Notes under the pieces: model-generated | Told to the model about the DNA's origin: nothing | What the model saw: the letters and a program-made list of their open reading frames with translations, nothing else | Database searches by the model: none | In this document: positions 28,364-44,155 of the stretch, in pieces | Layout of the letters: every line of letters starts with the position of its first letter | Numbering within the stretch: the first letter of the stretch is position 1 | Translations under genes and position numbers: made by a program | Source: Pseudomonas sp. DTU_2021_1001937_2_SI_NGA_ILE_001 | GTDB taxonomy: Bacteria > Pseudomonadota > Gammaproteobacteria > Pseudomonadales > Pseudomonadaceae | Reading direction: 5' to 3' | NCBI RefSeq assembly: GCF_032463525.1 | Contig: NZ_CP135971.1 | Location: forward strand, 4,154,001 to 4,218,000 | Length of the DNA stretch: 64,000 nt

Positions 28364-30588
28364 AGTGGGCAGTACCAAGCATGCAGAACACCGTACGACG
28401 GAAATTGAACATGACCCGGATTCTTTCGACCCTCGTCGTATCGCTTTGGATGGCGATGCTGGCACCCTGGCTTCAGGCTGCCAGCCTCAAGACCCTGGAC
28501 GTCGCCACGCTGCCGGGTGACCGTATCGAGCTGAAGCTATCGTTCGACTCCCCCGTACCTGCCCCGCGTGGCTACACCACCGAGCAGCCGGCGCGTATCG
28601 CCCTCGACCTGCCCGGCGTGAATACCCAGCTGGCCAATCGCAGTCGTGACCTGGGCAGTGGCAATGCCCGCAGCGTGGTCGTGGTGCAGGCCAAGGATCG
28701 CACCCGGGTCATCGTCAACCTCACCACCCTGGCGCCGTACAGCACCCGGGTCGAAGGCAACAACCTGTTCGTGGTGATCGGCCAGGGCGCTGCCGCCGCG
28801 CAGGCCTCGCAACCTACCACGGCAGCACCTGTCGCCACTGCACCTGCCGCGACACGCAACACCCCGCGTGCCGCCCAGCCGTCAGCCGCTCCGGCTGCCC
28901 CGCGCATCAGCGTCCCGGCGGGAGCCAAGGCGGTGCGCAACCTGGACTTCCAGCGCGGTGAGCTGGGTGAAGGCAATGTACTCATCGACCTCAGCAGCGC
29001 AGCCATCGCACCGGACATTCAGGAGCGCAATGGCAAGATCTTCGTCGAGTTCGCCAAGACCCAGCTGCCCGACCCGCTGCGCGTACGCCTGGATGTGAAG
29101 GACTTCGCCACCCCAGTGCAGTTCGTCACTGCCACCACCTCCGGTGACAAGACCAGCATCAGCATCGAGCCTTCCGGTCCCTATGACTACTCCGCCTACC
29201 AGACCGACAACCGCCTGACCATCAGCGTGCGGCCCCTGACCAATCAGGACCTGGAGCGGCGCGCGGCCGACAAGCCGGTGTACACCGGCGAGAAACTGTC
29301 GCTGAACTTCCAGGACATCGACGTGCGCTCGGTGCTGCAACTGATCGCCGACTTCACCAACCTCAACCTGGTCGCCAGCGACACGGTGCAGGGCGGTATC
29401 ACCCTGCGCCTGCAGAATGTGCCGTGGGACCAGGCGCTGGACCTGGTGCTCAAGACCAAGGGTCTGGACAAGCGCAAGATCGGTAACGTGCTGCTGGTGG
29501 CGCCGGCTGACGAAATCGCCGCCCGTGAGCGCCAGGAACTCGAATCGCAGAAGCAGATCGCCGAACTGGCGCCGCTGCGTCGTGAACTGCTGCAGGTCAA
29601 CTACGCCAAGGCCGCGGACATCGCCAAGCTGTTCCAGTCGGTGACCAGCGCCGAGGCCCAGGCCGAAGAGCGCGGCTCCATCACCGTGGACGAGCGCACC
29701 AACAACATCATTGCCTACCAGACCCAGGAACGTCTGGACGAGCTGCGCCGCATCGTCGCGCAACTGGACATTCCGGTTCGTCAGGTGATGATCGAGGCGC
29801 GCATCGTCGAGGCCAACGTCGATTACGACAAGGCGCTGGGGGTGCGTTGGGGCGGCAGCCGGACCAGTGGCAATTGGACGACCTACGGTCTGGACGACAA
29901 TCTCACTTCGAGCAGTACCAGTGGTGGCAGCTCCACGATCAACGACGGCGGATCCACCGGGACCGGCACCAGTTCGACCACCTCGACCCGCAATATCCCC
30001 TTCGTCGACCTTGGTGCACCCAGCGCGACGTCTGGTTTTGGCATCGGCTTCGTCACCAACAACACCCTGATCGACCTCGAACTCAGTGCCATGGAAAAGA
30101 CCGGCAACGGCGAGATCGTCTCGCAGCCCAAGGTGGTGACCAGCGACAAGGAAACCGCCAAGATCCTCAAGGGCACCGAGATTCCGTACCAGGAGTCCAG
30201 CTCCAGCGGTGCGACCACGGTCAGCTTCAAGGAAGCCTCGCTGTCGCTGGAGGTGACTCCGCAGATCACTCCGGACAACCGCATCATCATGGAGGTGAAG
30301 GTCACCAAGGACGAGCCTGACTACCTCAACGCGGTGCTCGGCGTACCGCCGATCAAGAAGAACGAGGTCAATGCCAAGGTGCTGATTTCCGATGGCGAGA
30401 CCATCGTGATCGGCGGGGTGTTCTCCAATACGCAAAGTAAAGTTGTAGAAAAAGTGCCATTTCTTGGCGATGTGCCGTATGTTGGCCGCCTTTTCAGGCG
30501 TGACGTGGTGTCCGATTCCAAATCCGAGCTGTTGGTCTTCCTGACACCGCGCATCATGAACAACCAGGCGATTGCTGTAGGTCGTTGA
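28360..30588 (+). CDS. pilQ: Type IV pilus outer-membrane secretin PilQ
   Basis: 742 residues. Forms the outer-membrane channel for the pilus. Order: signal peptide (the translated start is ATG 28360, overlapping pilP; internal ATGs at 28381 and 28411 would give shorter leaders), two AMIN domains (about 45-300) separated by an Ala/Pro/Thr-rich linker, STN/N0-N1 region ([22 protein letters not shown]), and a C-terminal secretin domain with [16 protein letters not shown] Ser/Thr/Gly-rich stretch at about residues 514-546 interrupts the secretin core after the VRWGG block. Last gene of the pil operon; aroK begins 4 bases later. Confidence 0.97.
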   Translation: MKWAVPSMQNTVRRKLNMTRILSTLVVSLWMAMLAPWLQAASLKTLDVATLPGDRIELKLSFDSPVPAPRGYTTEQPARIALDLPGVNTQLANRSRDLGSGNARSVVVVQAKDRTRVIVNLTTLAPYSTRVEGNNLFVVIGQGAAAAQASQPTTAAPVATAPAATRNTPRAAQPSAAPAAPRISVPAGAKAVRNLDFQRGELGEGNVLIDLSSAAIAPDIQERNGKIFVEFAKTQLPDPLRVRLDVKDFATPVQFVTATTSGDKTSISIEPSGPYDYSAYQTDNRLTISVRPLTNQDLERRAADKPVYTGEKLSLNFQDIDVRSVLQLIADFTNLNLVASDTVQGGITLRLQNVPWDQALDLVLKTKGLDKRKIGNVLLVAPADEIAARERQELESQKQIAELAPLRRELLQVNYAKAADIAKLFQSVTSAEAQAEERGSITVDERTNNIIAYQTQERLDELRRIVAQLDIPVRQVMIEARIVEANVDYDKALGVRWGGSRTSGNWTTYGLDDNLTSSSTSGGSSTINDGGSTGTGTSSTTSTRNIPFVDLGAPSATSGFGIGFVTNNTLIDLELSAMEKTGNGEIVSQPKVVTSDKETAKILKGTEIPYQESSSSGATTVSFKEASLSLEVTPQITPDNRIIMEVKVTKDEPDYLNAVLGVPPIKKNEVNAKVLISDGETIVIGGVFSNTQSKVVEKVPFLGDVPYVGRLFRRDVVSDSKSELLVFLTPRIMNNQAIAVGR

Positions 30589-30592
30589 TTCT

Positions 30593-31111
30593 GTGCGAAA
30601 TCTAATACTTGTGGGGCCGATGGGGGCTGGCAAAAGCACCATCGGTCGATTGCTGGCCAAAGAACTGCGACTTCCATTCAAGGACTCCGACAAGGAAATC
30701 GAGCAGCGCACCGGTGCCAACATCCCGTGGATCTTCGACCGTGAGGGCGAGGCGGGATTTCGTGAGCGTGAGCAGGCGATGATCGCCGAGCTTTGTGCTT
30801 CCGACGGGCTGGTGCTGGCCACCGGCGGTGGCGCGGTGATGCGCGAGGAAAACCGCAAGGCCCTGCATGCCGGCGGGCGCGTGGTCTACCTGCATGCCTC
30901 GGTCGACCAGCAGGTCAGCCGCACGGCTCGCGACCGCAACCGCCCCCTGTTGCGCACCGCCGACCCGGCCAAAGTGCTGGGCGACCTGCTGGCGATGCGC
31001 GACCCGCTGTACCGGGAGATCGCCGATGTGGTGATCGAAACCGACGAACGGCCGCCCAGGATGGTGGTCATGGAGATACTGGCCCGCCTGGCGGAGCTTC
31101 CGCCCCGTTAA
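30593..31111 (+). CDS. aroK: Shikimate kinase, GTG start
   Basis: 172 residues. Phosphorylates shikimate, step 5 of the chorismate pathway. Seen: P-loop GPMGAGKS (residues 8-15), shikimate-binding DSD and FRERE blocks, GGGAV, and the lid arginines in DRNRPLL. The GTG start is 4 bases after pilQ. The pil-aroK-aroB linkage is usual in gammaproteobacteria. Confidence 0.97.
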   Translation: MRNLILVGPMGAGKSTIGRLLAKELRLPFKDSDKEIEQRTGANIPWIFDREGEAGFREREQAMIAELCASDGLVLATGGGAVMREENRKALHAGGRVVYLHASVDQQVSRTARDRNRPLLRTADPAKVLGDLLAMRDPLYREIADVVIETDERPPRMVVMEILARLAELPPR

Positions 31112-31228
31112 AGCGCAGACGAAAATGCGCTATTCTCGGCGACCATAAAATTCAGGCCGCAGGCGGCGACGGGCCGTCTGCCGCTGCGGTGCGCGAAAGC
31201 GCCCAATCGGTAATCACTGTGGGGATAC

Positions 31229-32332
31229 ATGCAGACTCTTAAGGTCGATCTTGGTGAGCGTAGTTATCCGATTCATATTGGCGAAGGTCTGCTGGATCGT
31301 CCGGAGCTGCTGACGCCGCACATCGTCGGGCGCCAGGTGGCCATCGTCACCAATACCACGGTCGCTCCGCTCTACCTCGAACGCCTGACCGCCACGCTGG
31401 CCGGCTACAACGTCCTGCCTGTGGTGCTGCCGGACGGCGAGGCATTCAAGAACTGGGAAACCCTGCAGCTCATATTCGATGGTCTGCTGGCGGCCCGCCA
31501 CGACCGGCGTACCACGGTCATCGCCCTGGGTGGCGGGGTGATCGGCGACATGGCCGGTTTCGCGGCGGCCTGCTACCAGCGTGGGGTGAATTTCATCCAG
31601 ATCCCGACCACCCTGCTGTCGCAGGTCGACTCCTCGGTAGGCGGCAAGACCGGCATCAACCATCCGCTGGGCAAGAACATGGTCGGGGCGTTCTACCAGC
31701 CGGCCGTGGTGCTCATCGACACCCTTTCGCTGCGCAGCCTGCCCGAGCGTGAGCTGTCTGCCGGGCTGGCCGAGGTCATCAAGTACGGGCTGATCTGCGA
31801 CGAACCCTTCCTGACCTGGCTCGAAGAACACATGGACGCCCTGCGCGGCCTCGATCCGCAGGCGCTGACCCTCGCCATCGAGCGCTCCTGCGCGGCCAAG
31901 GCCCGGGTGGTGGGCGCCGACGAGCGCGAGTCGGGGGTGCGCGCCACGCTCAACCTGGGGCATACCTTCGGCCACGCCATCGAAACCGAGATGGGCTATG
32001 GTGTCTGGCTGCACGGTGAGGCGGTCGCGGCCGGTACCGTGATGGCCCTGGAAATGTCGGCACGGCTGGGCTGGATCAGCAGCGCCGACCGCGACCGCGG
32101 CATTCGTTTGCTGCAGCGCGCCGGCCTGCCGGTGGTGCCGCCCGAGCAAATGGACGAGGCGTGCTTCATGGCCCACATGTCCGTCGACAAGAAAGTTCTC
32201 GATGGCCGTCTGCGCCTGGTGCTGCTGCGCCGTATTGGCGAAGCGGTAGTGACCGACGATTATCCGCAAGAAGTACTCAAGGCCACCCTGGTTGCGGACT
32301 ACCCCGCCCTGGTGGATCAGCTTAGAGGTTAA
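31229..32332 (+). CDS. aroB: 3-Dehydroquinate synthase
   Basis: 367 residues. Converts DAHP to 3-dehydroquinate using NAD and a divalent metal. Seen: [19 protein letters not shown] (NAD-binding), [21 protein letters not shown], and the zinc ligands in [20 protein letters not shown] and [10 protein letters not shown] 117-base gap from aroK holds a GC-rich imperfect hairpin. The TAA stop overlaps a possible upstream ATG of the next gene. Confidence 0.98.
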   Translation: MQTLKVDLGERSYPIHIGEGLLDRPELLTPHIVGRQVAIVTNTTVAPLYLERLTATLAGYNVLPVVLPDGEAFKNWETLQLIFDGLLAARHDRRTTVIALGGGVIGDMAGFAAACYQRGVNFIQIPTTLLSQVDSSVGGKTGINHPLGKNMVGAFYQPAVVLIDTLSLRSLPERELSAGLAEVIKYGLICDEPFLTWLEEHMDALRGLDPQALTLAIERSCAAKARVVGADERESGVRATLNLGHTFGHAIETEMGYGVWLHGEAVAAGTVMALEMSARLGWISSADRDRGIRLLQRAGLPVVPPEQMDEACFMAHMSVDKKVLDGRLRLVLLRRIGEAVVTDDYPQEVLKATLVADYPALVDQLRG

Positions 32333-32343
32333 TGGAAAGCCCG

Positions 32344-33972
32344 ATGACTAGTTTGCATGCAGACGAGGCCTTTCTCGGCCACTACCAGTTGAGCCATGAC
32401 CCCTTCGGGGCGCGTGTGCCTGGCTTCAAGTTCTTCCCCGCGCAACGCAAGCCGGTGCTGGGCCAGTTGCATCATCTGGCGCGCTACAGCCAGTTGCTGC
32501 TGGCGGTGACCGGCCCGCAGGGCAGCGGCAAGACGCTGTTGCGCCAGGCGCTGGTAGCCAGCACCAACAAGCAATCGGTCCAGAGCGTCGTGGTTTCCGC
32601 GCGTGCGGCTGGCGAAGCGGCCGGTGTATTGCAACAGGTCGCCGAATCGCTGAGCGTGCCTCAGGCAGAGATCAAGCCGATCCTCGACCAGGTGGTGCAG
32701 CTGGCCCTCACCGGACAGGAGGTCTACATCCTGGTCGACGACGCGGAACAACTCGGCGACTCGGCGCTCGAAGTCCTGCTGGAACTGGCCGAAGGCGTGC
32801 CGGAAGGGCGTCCACATGTGTTCCTGTTCGGTGAGGCGTCGCTGATCGACCGTCTGGACGAGATCTGCGGCCAGATGCAGGGCGAAGTCGAAGGCGAACG
32901 TTTCCACGTCATCGAGCTGCAGCCCTACAACGAAGAAGAAACCCGTGAATATCTGGCACAGCGCCTGGATGGCGCGGGGCAAGGCATTGCCCTGCTGACG
33001 GCGGAGCAGATCGCCGATATTCACGAACAGTCCGAAGGCTGGCCTGGGAACATCAACCAGGTGGCCCGCGACTCAATGATCGAAGCGATGATCGCAAGCC
33101 GTTCTGCGGTCAAGCGTCCTAGCGTGGGGTTCAAGATGCCGAAGAAACACGTACTGGCCCTTGGGGCCGTGGTCGTAGCGGCGGTGGCCGCGGCCGTGCT
33201 GATTCCGGGAGGCGACAAGGGCAAGGCGCCCAACGCTCCGGCCACGGCGCAGGCACAGCTGCCGCTCGGGCAAGGAGCGCCTGCCAACCAGCAATCCAAC
33301 AATGGCGGCCCGGCCATCGAGTTCGCTGGCAACTCGCAGCCGATGCCGCTGCCGCTGGCTGGCAACTCGCAGCCTGTGATGCGCGGCCCGCTGGCAGAAG
33401 CTGCCGGCGGTAGCAGCGATGTCGACGAAGACAGCGTGCCGTCGACTTCGCCGGCGCATCCGCCAACCGTCAACACCAGCACGCCACCGGCCGGTCAGGC
33501 TGCCGACGTGCCACGGTCGTCGATTCCGGCGCCGACGCAGGCCGCTCCGGTCCAGGCGCCGGCAGCCAAGCCTGCTCCGGCGCCACAGACCCAGGTCGCC
33601 ACCGCCAAGCCGGCGCCTGCCGCGCCCGCCAAACCGGTTGAAAAGCCGGTCGAGAAGCCGGTGGCGGCGGCCAAGCCGGCTGCCGGTGGTAACTGGTACA
33701 GCAGCCAGGCACCCGGTCATTACGTGGTGCAGATCCTCGGCACCAGTTCTGAAGCGGCGGCCCAGGCCTATGTGGCCGAGCAGGGTGGCGAATACCGCTA
33801 CTTCAAGAAAACCCTGCAGGGTAAGCCGCTGTACGTGGTGACCTACGGCAACTTCAACGACCGCAACGCCGCCCTGGCTGCGATCAAAAACTTGCCAGCC
33901 AAGGTCCAGGCTGGTAAACCTTGGCCTCGGACAGTGGCCAGCATCCAGCAAGAGCTGGCAGCCACACGCTGA
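32344..33972 (+). CDS. DamX-like AAA ATPase/SPOR-domain membrane protein
   Basis: 542 residues. The N-terminal half is an ExeA/GspA-like AAA domain (GPQGSGKTLLRQAL P-loop; ILVDDAEQL Walker B). A membrane helix follows (about 267-287, HVLALGAVVVAAVAAAVLI), then a 150-residue Pro/Ala/Gln linker with the repeated GNSQPMPLPLAGNSQP, and a C-terminal SPOR domain (about 449-540, from NWYSSQAPGHYVVQILG). SPOR predicts septal recruitment; DamX occupies the same aroB-linked slot in enterobacteria. Start chosen at 32344 with GGAAAG upstream; an ATG at 32332 overlapping the aroB stop is possible but too close to its GAGG. Confidence 0.92.
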   Translation: MTSLHADEAFLGHYQLSHDPFGARVPGFKFFPAQRKPVLGQLHHLARYSQLLLAVTGPQGSGKTLLRQALVASTNKQSVQSVVVSARAAGEAAGVLQQVAESLSVPQAEIKPILDQVVQLALTGQEVYILVDDAEQLGDSALEVLLELAEGVPEGRPHVFLFGEASLIDRLDEICGQMQGEVEGERFHVIELQPYNEEETREYLAQRLDGAGQGIALLTAEQIADIHEQSEGWPGNINQVARDSMIEAMIASRSAVKRPSVGFKMPKKHVLALGAVVVAAVAAAVLIPGGDKGKAPNAPATAQAQLPLGQGAPANQQSNNGGPAIEFAGNSQPMPLPLAGNSQPVMRGPLAEAAGGSSDVDEDSVPSTSPAHPPTVNTSTPPAGQAADVPRSSIPAPTQAAPVQAPAAKPAPAPQTQVATAKPAPAAPAKPVEKPVEKPVAAAKPAAGGNWYSSQAPGHYVVQILGTSSEAAAQAYVAEQGGEYRYFKKTLQGKPLYVVTYGNFNDRNAALAAIKNLPAKVQAGKPWPRTVASIQQELAATR

Positions 33973-33985
33973 ATCCTGCGGATTG

Positions 33986-34008
33986 AAGCGGTCCCCCAGG
34001 GACCGCTT
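33986..34008 (+). terminator. Candidate terminator after the DamX-like gene
   Basis: Arms AAGCGGTCCC (33986-33995) and GGGACCGCTT (33999-34008) form a perfect 10-bp stem with a 3-base loop, 14 bases after the stop. No T-tract follows, so efficiency is uncertain. The rest of the 356-base gap to gltB is leader and promoter. Confidence 0.55.
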
Positions 34009-34193
34009 ATCTGAAAGATCCGACCCCTCCTTCGCCAGCCGCATCGCTTTCTTGGTGGTGCGCCTTGCGGTGTCTGCGCCGCAAATCCTGCCTCTCAGCC
34101 TGATCCATCGCTCAAATCACAGCGGTTTATCATTTTTTTACGCTTTAAACCTTCATAAATGCGACATGCATTTTCAGTAATAAGTCATAAAAT

Positions 34194-34222
34194 TTGTGAG
34201 CCTTGGCACTGCTGTGTACAAT
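34194..34222 (+). promoter_or_regulatory. Candidate sigma70 promoter of gltB
   Basis: TTGTGA (34194-34199) and TACAAT (34217-34222) separated by 17 bases, in an A/T-rich zone. A start near 34229 would give a leader of about 100 bases before gltB. The A/T-rich stretch 34128-34195 just upstream could be an UP element or regulator site. Confidence 0.55.
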
Positions 34223-34328
34223 GGCCTCCGTTTTGCCTTTCCAAAGCCGGCGCACGTTCGGCGTGAAAGGTGGTGGTTGAATCGAAGAATTTGCCTCCAA
34301 TGCGAGGCAGCCTGGTGAGAAAGTGTCT

Positions 34329-38774
<4,446 letters not shown>

Positions 38775-38848
38775 CGCAGCTGCAAGCGGCAAGCGACAAG
38801 CCGCAAGTTAAATGCAGTGCGAAGCTCGCCTGCTCACCGTGATTTTCT

Positions 38849-40314
<1,466 letters not shown>

Positions 40315-40336
40315 GCTTGCGCAAGCGCAGGCTCCG

Positions 40337-40395
40337 GTAGGAGCGGCTTCAGCCGCGAAAGGCGTCTCGCGATTCCCGGCTGAAGCCGGTCCTAC
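40337..40395. repeat. Intact REP inverted pair (BIME-like)
   Basis: GTAGGAGCGGCTTCAGCCGC (40337-40356) faces CCGGCTGAAGCCGGTCCTAC (40376-40395). Each unit is itself palindromic, with the GTAGGA/TCCTAC tails on the outside. It is the cleanest copy of the main REP family in this window, 22 bases after gltD. Confidence 0.85.
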
Positions 40396-40415
40396 AGTGC
40401 TGATGCACGTCAATG

Positions 40416-40444
40416 AGAAAGGGCCTTCGGGCCCTTTCTGTTTT
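40416..40444 (+). terminator. Rho-independent terminator of gltD
   Basis: The 10-bp stem AGAAAGGGCC / GGCCCTTTCT (40416-40425, 40430-40439) is closed by a UUCG tetraloop and followed by GTTTTC. A strong intrinsic terminator ending the gltBD transcript and isolating hemE. Confidence 0.9.
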
Positions 40445-40519
40445 CTGCGGCAAGCCTGTCGCTTGTATCTGTTCTTCCCGCTCTGAGAAAATGCGCGCAC
40501 ATTTTTTGCGGAAGCTGCC

Positions 40520-41584
40520 ATGACTGCCTTGAAGAACGACCGTTTCCTGCGTGCCCTGCTCAAGCAACCGGTGGACGTGACGCCTGTCTGGATGATGCGC
40601 CAGGCCGGTCGCTACCTCCCGGAATACCGCGCCAGCCGGGCCAAGGCCGGTGACTTCATGAGCCTGTGCATGAACCCGCAGCTGGCGTGCGAAGTCACCC
40701 TGCAGCCGCTGGAGCGCTACCCGCTGGACGCGGCGATCCTGTTCTCCGACATCCTCACCATCCCCGACGCCATGGGCCAGGGCCTGTACTTCGAGACCGG
40801 CGAAGGCCCGCGCTTCAAGAAGACCGTCAGCAGCCTGGCCGACATCGAGGCCCTGCCGATTCCCGATCCGCAAAAGGACCTGGGCTACGTGATGGACGCG
40901 GTCAGCACCATTCGCCGCGAACTCAATGGCCGGGTACCGTTGATCGGTTTTTCTGGCAGCCCCTGGACCCTGGCCACCTATATGGTCGAGGGCGGTTCGT
41001 CCAAGGACTTCCGCAAGTCCAAGGCAATGCTCTACGACAATCCGCAGGCCATGCATCTGCTGCTCGACAAGCTGGCGCAGTCGGTCACCGCCTACCTCAA
41101 CGGGCAGATCCGTGCCGGTGCCCAGGCGGTGCAGATCTTCGACAGCTGGGGCGGCAGCCTTTCGGCGGCGGCCTACCAGGAGTTCTCCCTGGCCTACATG
41201 CGCAAAATCGTCTCCGGGCTGATCCGCGAGCACGATGGTCGCCAAGTGCCGGTGATCCTGTTCACCAAGGGCGGCGGCCTGTGGCTGGAAAGCCTGGCCG
41301 ACTCCGGTGCCGAGGCCTTGGGGCTGGACTGGACCTGCGACATCGGCCAGGCCCGTGCGCGGGTCGGTGACAAGGTGGCATTGCAGGGCAACATGGACCC
41401 CAGCGTGCTTTACGCCCGCCCCGAGGCGATCCGCCAGGAAGTGGCGCGTATCCTGGCCAGCTACGGCCACGGCAGCGGCCATGTGTTCAACCTCGGCCAT
41501 GGCATTACCCCGGAAGTCGACCCGGCCAATGCCGGTGCCTTCATCGAAGCGGTCCACGAGTTCTCGGCGCAGTACCACGGCTGA
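40520..41584 (+). CDS. hemE: Uroporphyrinogen decarboxylase
   Basis: 354 residues. Decarboxylates uroporphyrinogen III to coproporphyrinogen III in heme synthesis. Signatures: [16 protein letters not shown] (substrate-binding Arg residues), [15 protein letters not shown] with the catalytic Asp, and [13 protein letters not shown]. Length is standard. Own transcription unit between the gltD terminator and REP units. Confidence 0.98.
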   Translation: MTALKNDRFLRALLKQPVDVTPVWMMRQAGRYLPEYRASRAKAGDFMSLCMNPQLACEVTLQPLERYPLDAAILFSDILTIPDAMGQGLYFETGEGPRFKKTVSSLADIEALPIPDPQKDLGYVMDAVSTIRRELNGRVPLIGFSGSPWTLATYMVEGGSSKDFRKSKAMLYDNPQAMHLLLDKLAQSVTAYLNGQIRAGAQAVQIFDSWGGSLSAAAYQEFSLAYMRKIVSGLIREHDGRQVPVILFTKGGGLWLESLADSGAEALGLDWTCDIGQARARVGDKVALQGNMDPSVLYARPEAIRQEVARILASYGHGSGHVFNLGHGITPEVDPANAGAFIEAVHEFSAQYHG

Positions 41585-41629
41585 TCGCTATCCCCTCGCA
41601 TTGGCCGCAATACGGGTCAGTCAGGCCGG

Positions 41630-41792
41630 GTAGGAGCGGCTTCAGCCGCGAAGCGACCGCCTGTTCACAGCAGATGAAGTGAATTTTCTGGCGCTTTCGC
41701 GGCTAAAGGCGCTACCACCGGGCCACATGCCGCTTAAGCGAGCAGTATTGGCTTTGGCCGCGCAACAGCTTCCCGGCTGAAGCCGGTCCTAC
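41630..41792. repeat. Cluster of three REP units
   Basis: A left unit (GTAGGAGCGGCTTCAGCCGC from 41630), a diverged middle unit (TTCGCGGCTAAAGGCGCTAC, 41696-41715), and a right unit (CCGGCTGAAGCCGGTCCTAC, 41773-41792) fill most of the 233-base gap between hemE and the convergent MFS gene. Nothing else is visible in the gap. Confidence 0.8.
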
Positions 41793-41817
41793 AGGGCAAT
41801 ATTCGAGCATTAGCGGC

Positions 41818-43083
41818 TCAGTCACCGCCGGGCAGCGGTGCGAGCCTGGCCAGGCGCAGCGCCACCACCAGAGCCAGCACCAACAACACGCCGATGAACA
41901 GACCAATGCCGTTCCAGCCCGCGTAGTGCCAGAATACCCCGCCACCGGTGCCGGCCACGCTGGAGCCTGCGTAGTAGCAGAACAGATACAGCGACGAGGC
42001 CTGGCCACGGGCGCGGCTGGCGCGACGGCCGACCCAGCTGCTGGCCACGGTATGTGCGCCGAAGAAGCCGAAGGTGAAGATCAGCACCCCGGCGACCACC
42101 ACCGGCAGCGGCTCGAACAGGGTCATGCCCAGGCCGGCGAGCATCAGCACGATCACCGCCCACAGCACGCGGCGGCGGCTCAGGCGGTCAGCCAGCGAGC
42201 CGACCTTCGCCGAACTGTAGATCCCCGACAGGTAGACCACCGAGAACACCCCGACCAGGGCCTGGCTCAGGTGATACGGCGCTTCGAGAAAACGGTAGGC
42301 GATGTAGTTGAACAGGGTGACGAAGGCGCCCATCAGCAGGAACGCGGTGAGAAACAGCAGGGGCAGGCCGCGGTCGCGGAACTGCACCACGAAGCCCTCC
42401 AGCAGGCTGCGCGGGTGCAGCGAGCGCGGCTTGAAGTGCTGCGACTCGGGCAGGATGCGCCAGAACACCGCCGCGCAGACCAGCGCCAGGCCGCCGATCA
42501 CCAGCAACGCCACATGCCAGTTCACGTAATCGATCAGCACCCCGGTGATCAAGCGCCCGGACATGCCGCCGACTGCACTGCCAGCGATGTACAGGCCCAT
42601 GGCCAGGCCCAGGTGGGTGGGGTGGATCTCTTCGCTCAGGTAGGTCATCGCCACCGCCGCCAGGCCGCTCAGCGACAGGCCCACCAGGGCGCGGGTCACC
42701 AGCATGGTCTGCCAGTCGGGCATCAGCGCGCTGGCCAGCGTGGCCAAGGCGGCGCAGAACAGCGCCAGCACCATCACCGACTTGCGCCCGATACGGTCGG
42801 AAATCGGCCCGGTGATCAGCAGGCCGATGGCAAGCATCGCGGTCGACACCGACAACACCAGGCTGCTCTGCGCGGCGCTGATGGCAAACTCCTGCGACAG
42901 CAGCGGCATCATCGGCTGCACGCAGTACAACAGGGCGAACGTGGCGAAGCCGCCGGCGAACAGCGCCAGCACGGTGCGCTTGAACAGCGGCGTGTTTTTC
43001 TCGATGTAGCGGGCTTGCGCGGGCCGCTCGGGGCTGGTGGTGGACGGGGCGTCATGGACGAGCACTGGGGTGTCGGGCTTCAC
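41818..43083 (-). CDS. MFS efflux transporter (YnfM-like), GTG start
   Basis: 421 residues, 12 predicted membrane helices, drug:H+ antiporter-like major facilitator. Seen: the helix 2-3 loop signature GPISDRIGRKSVMVLAL and the second-half counterpart SLADRLSRRRVLWAV. Substrate unknown. Start chosen at GTG 43083 with GAGG 7 bases upstream, leaving a soluble N-terminal stretch of about 35 residues; an ATG at 43152 would add a Cys/His-rich segment covering the palindrome in the divergent promoter. Paired head-to-head with a LysR regulator, the same layout as E. coli ynfM/ynfL. Confidence 0.85.
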   Translation of the reverse strand: MKPDTPVLVHDAPSTTSPERPAQARYIEKNTPLFKRTVLALFAGGFATFALLYCVQPMMPLLSQEFAISAAQSSLVLSVSTAMLAIGLLITGPISDRIGRKSVMVLALFCAALATLASALMPDWQTMLVTRALVGLSLSGLAAVAMTYLSEEIHPTHLGLAMGLYIAGSAVGGMSGRLITGVLIDYVNWHVALLVIGGLALVCAAVFWRILPESQHFKPRSLHPRSLLEGFVVQFRDRGLPLLFLTAFLLMGAFVTLFNYIAYRFLEAPYHLSQALVGVFSVVYLSGIYSSAKVGSLADRLSRRRVLWAVIVLMLAGLGMTLFEPLPVVVAGVLIFTFGFFGAHTVASSWVGRRASRARGQASSLYLFCYYAGSSVAGTGGGVFWHYAGWNGIGLFIGVLLVLALVVALRLARLAPLPGGD

Positions 43084-43127
43084 GGCAGAACCTCGGTGGG
43101 GCGGGCAGCAGGCATGCGAAAAAGCAT

Positions 43128-43139
43128 ATAGCGCGCTAT
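43128..43139. promoter_or_regulatory. Palindrome in the MFS/LysR divergent promoter
   Basis: ATAGCGCGCTAT is a perfect 12-base palindrome in an A/T-rich 117-base gap between the two divergent genes. LysR regulators commonly autoregulate and control the divergent gene from such a site, so it is a candidate operator; the strict T-N11-A spacing was not matched. Confidence 0.4.
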
Positions 43140-43200
43140 TTATGCAATCCAATATATTGTTCGACCCGTTTGATAGGTTTTACGAATCATTGAGGTGGGT

Positions 43201-44097
43201 ATGGAGCTGCGTCATCTGCGCTATTTCATCGCGGTCGCCGAAGAGCTGCACTTCGGCCGTGCGGCCGAGGCGCTGGGCATCTCCCAGCCGCCGCTGAGCC
43301 AGCAGATCCAGGCCCTGGAACAGGAACTGGGCGCCCGGCTGTTCGAGCGCACCAACCGCCGTGTGGCGCTCAGCGAGGCCGGTCGGCTGTTCCTCGACGA
43401 GGCCCGGCTGGTGCTGGCCCAGGTCGACAAGGCCGCCGACGTGGCGCGGCGTGCGCAATTGGGTGAGCTGGGCGAGCTGAAGATCGGCTTCACCGCGTCG
43501 GCACCCTTCACCTCGAGCATTCCCAAGGCGATCTTTGCCTTTCGTCAGAGCTACCCTGCGGTGCACCTGGCCCTGCAGGAAATGACCAGCCAGGACGTGG
43601 TCGAGCGCCTGCAGGAGGGCAGCATGCAAGTGGGCATCATGCGCCCGCTGCCGCTGCCGGACACGCTGGTCGCGCAAGAGCTGTTGCACGAGCCGTTGGT
43701 GGCGATCATGCGCTCGGACCACCCGCTGGCGAGCGGCAGCGAAGCCGGGCTGCACATGGCGGCACTGGCCGCCGAGCCGTTCGTGTTCTTCCCGCGCAGC
43801 TACGGCAGCGGGCTGTACGCGCAGATCCTCGGGCTGGCCCGTGCAGCCGGGTTCAGCCCGTTGATTACCCAGGAAGCCGGGGAGGTGATGACCATCATCG
43901 GTCTGGTGGCAGCCGGGCTGGGGGTGACAGTGCTGCCGGCCTCCTATCAGCGCCTGCGCATCGACGGCGTGGTGTACCGCACCCTGCTCGACGAGGGCGC
44001 CACCAGCGCCATCTGGCTGGTGCAGCGCCGTGATGAGACCTCACCCATGGCCAAGGCCTTCTACGACCTGGTGACCACCACTCTCACTACCGGCTAG
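43201..44097 (+). CDS. LysR-family transcriptional regulator
   Basis: 298 residues. N-terminal winged helix (MELRHLRYFIAVAEELHFGRAAEALGISQPPLSQQIQALE region) and a C-terminal periplasmic-binding-protein-like effector domain (about 90-295). ATG 43201 with GAGG 5 bases upstream is preferred to GTG 43195. Probably regulates the divergent MFS exporter. It is separated from the converging APE cluster by 58 bases containing a REP half-unit, and there is no evidence that it regulates that cluster. Confidence 0.93.
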   Translation: MELRHLRYFIAVAEELHFGRAAEALGISQPPLSQQIQALEQELGARLFERTNRRVALSEAGRLFLDEARLVLAQVDKAADVARRAQLGELGELKIGFTASAPFTSSIPKAIFAFRQSYPAVHLALQEMTSQDVVERLQEGSMQVGIMRPLPLPDTLVAQELLHEPLVAIMRSDHPLASGSEAGLHMAALAAEPFVFFPRSYGSGLYAQILGLARAAGFSPLITQEAGEVMTIIGLVAAGLGVTVLPASYQRLRIDGVVYRTLLDEGATSAIWLVQRRDETSPMAKAFYDLVTTTLTTG

Positions 44098-44121
44098 CCA
44101 CGCCTGGCGTCGCGCAAAGCT

Positions 44122-44144
44122 TCCCGGCTGAAGCTGCTCCCACC
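44122..44144. repeat. Single diverged REP half-unit
   Basis: TCCCGGCTGAAGCTGCTCCC plus three bases, related to the right-arm REP unit, between the converging LysR gene and the last APE gene. Confidence 0.6.
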
Positions 44145-44155
44145 AGGTCGGGGGA

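Noticed and set aside
43084..43152. N-terminal extension of the MFS protein from ATG 43152
   Set aside because: Cys/His-rich, not transporter-like, and it would cover the palindrome in the divergent promoter.
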